Source of the DNA: Xylaria sp. FL1777
Lineage: Eukaryota > Ascomycota > Sordariomycetes > Xylariales > Xylariaceae
Reading direction: 5' to 3'
Assembly: GCA_022578965.1 (NCBI GenBank)
Contig: MU400822.1
Coordinates: 1-35,255 of the forward strand
Length of the DNA: 35,255 bases
Shown: positions 34,023-35,255 of the stretch, piece after piece
Layout: every line of letters begins with the position of its first letter
Numbering within the stretch: the stretch's first letter is position 1
Notes under the pieces: model-generated
The model's database searches: none
The model's input: only the letters and a program-made list of their open reading frames with translations
What the model was told of the DNA's origin: nothing
Made by a program: the position numbers and the translations under genes

Positions 34023-35195
34023 TGTCTAGGTTTACACGCCAAACATTTCGACTCCTTCTTTGTTGATGCAGGTCTGAGGCGGCGGGCATGGCTGGGTACA
34101 TACACTAGTGTACTCAAACGCTACTGTACATTACTGCGTATGTCAACCCGTGACGATACTCACCAACTGTCCGCATTTCTGACCACTCCACCTCCAGAAA
34201 CCATGTCTTGGCACTTGCGGAATGTCCCCGGTTTCTTCTTCATAGAGTCCGGCCAGAGTTCTGACCAATGCAACGCCACCTTTCCAAACCGAGTGGCAAA
34301 GAGGAAGACTGCTGCATCATGCGCGAATCACCAACCACTAGGTGAGTCGAACCAAGGGTATGTCCACACAAACGCACAAGCTCTGGGCCACAGCTTTGTA
34401 CCAACACGACCTTAATAACAAGAGCAAACGACACAATCAACAGCCACGCCATCACTTATTTGTTCTGGCCAGATACAGTGTGTATCCGATGATAGCCAGT
34501 GCTGTACAGGTTAGCGTATACTACGCAGTAGACTTTCAGCTTCAAGTCGGTGTCTGTGTTCTGCTTACAGACTATACTGATGGTATCAGAGGCCCCTGAG
34601 CCCTGGCCAGTCTCTAGCCCTCTAGCCTGGAAAAAAAAAGTAAGAAAGAGTGTCACGCGTGCTGCGTGTCCACGACCGTACCTTGCAGCATGCAGTTAGC
34701 CCCTGAACTCGACCCCTGGAAGCCCACCCTCCACAAACGTCTGTCTAGCCGTATTGAGCGACTTCAAACAAGAAGAGAATTCCACTGGCCTCTACTTACT
34801 CCGTACATGCTGCGTATATACTACCAAGATGTATACTGTACACCTGTCCACTCAAAACTGTACACTACGCTACCTACGCAGTAGTAGCTCGTAGTATACG
34901 AGGTATGGTAAACACCACAGTACAGTAGGTACCGCAGTATGTACGCATGCGCAGTAGAACCTATCCAAGCCTTCAACTCTTCACTTATACTACTGTATAT
35001 ATGTAGGTACACTAAGTACATAAATCTTTTTGGGTGTCTGTTGATCTTAACCTCAAGTCTAGAGGGGAGAAGTCCTCTGATTTCGATTACATCACCGGCT
35101 GTATGTTGCAACAAATCAACAAATTCACAGTATGTAGAATGTACAGCTCAAGAGGTGTGCTACCGTATTTACCCTAAATACACTGAATGGGAACC

Positions 35196-35217
35196 GTTGC
35201 CAAGATTGCTTGGCAAC
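35196..35217. repeat. Perfect 9-bp inverted repeat with a 4-nt loop
   Basis: GTTGCCAAG (35196-35204) and CTTGGCAAC (35209-35217) flank ATTG. It could form a DNA or RNA hairpin. No T-run follows and no gene is adjacent. Confidence 0.75.
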
Positions 35218-35255
35218 AGGGTACTGGCCATGAATAACCAAGCTTATCCCAGCCA

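Larger units (their letters stand above)
30758..35255. other. 4.5 kb gene-free 5' region of the homeobox gene, to window end
   Basis: Apart from the pyrimidine tract, the stretch has no credible ORF: the frames at 33435-33812 and 33827-34415 overlap on both strands and lack domains. It is dense in TACCTA/TAGGTA/GTACTA motifs (31540-31740, 32040-32060, 32300-32420, 34860-35010), a 7-mer repeat at 33995-34022, and a hairpin at 35196-35217. It may be an extended promoter, contain untranslated exons or a non-coding RNA, or simply be spacer. Confidence 0.55.

Noticed and set aside
33435..34415. Several frames of 76-158 codons on both strands
   Set aside because: They are mutually overlapping, cysteine/serine-rich by chance, partly made by a 7-mer repeat, and have no recognisable domain.
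1..35255. CRISPR array, bacterial operon, complete transposon or biosynthetic cluster
   Set aside because: I found no regular spacer-repeat array, no transposase, reverse transcriptase or terminal inverted repeats, and no polyketide or peptide synthase. The lone MDR oxidoreductase is not enough to call a cluster.

Overview
The window looks like nuclear DNA of a filamentous ascomycete (Pezizomycotina, probably Sordariomycetes). The evidence is short introns of about 50-120 nt with GTAAGT/GTATGT-like donors and CTAAC/CTAAT branch points close to the acceptor, genes on both strands without operons, an intron-containing nuclear tRNA-Leu, a HET-NACHT-WD40 incompatibility-type receptor, and an AT-rich block with the look of RIP (repeat-induced point mutation). 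The species cannot be named from this.

Layout. 1-1583 is an extremely AT-rich, gene-free block with degenerate repeats. It ends abruptly beside a minus-strand HET-NACHT-WD40 gene (1668-4543) that keeps only two WD repeats. A 3.7 kb gene-poor stretch follows. From 8288 to 17868 lies a compact core: a GH78 alpha-L-rhamnosidase (+, six exons, one GC-AG intron), an Irc6/p34-type adaptin-binding protein (-, three exons), a small cupin (+), a coactosin-type ADF-H protein (-) and the gamma subunit of eIF2 (-, nine exons, several of them tiny). A 5.4 kb gene-poor stretch (17869-23294) holds one candidate small gene at 21404-21669. Then come tRNA-Leu(CAA) (-), an Fta2-like kinase-fold protein (+), a zinc-independent MDR oxidoreductase (+) and a homeobox transcription factor of the Htf1/MoHox2 type (-). 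Its 5' side is followed by about 4.5 kb with no recognisable gene up to the window end.

Working together. I see no biosynthetic cluster. The core mixes housekeeping functions (translation initiation, clathrin-adaptor assembly, actin binding) with accessory ones (rhamnoside hydrolysis, a possible non-self recognition receptor, a redox enzyme, a developmental regulator). Gene models were spliced by hand: exon phases were checked and exon joins were judged against remembered conserved family sequence. No alignment or search was run. The most notable points are the truncated NLR-like gene at the AT-rich boundary, the intron-dense eIF2-gamma gene with 26-39 nt exons, the GC-AG intron in the rhamnosidase, and the candidate small gene at 21.4 kb.
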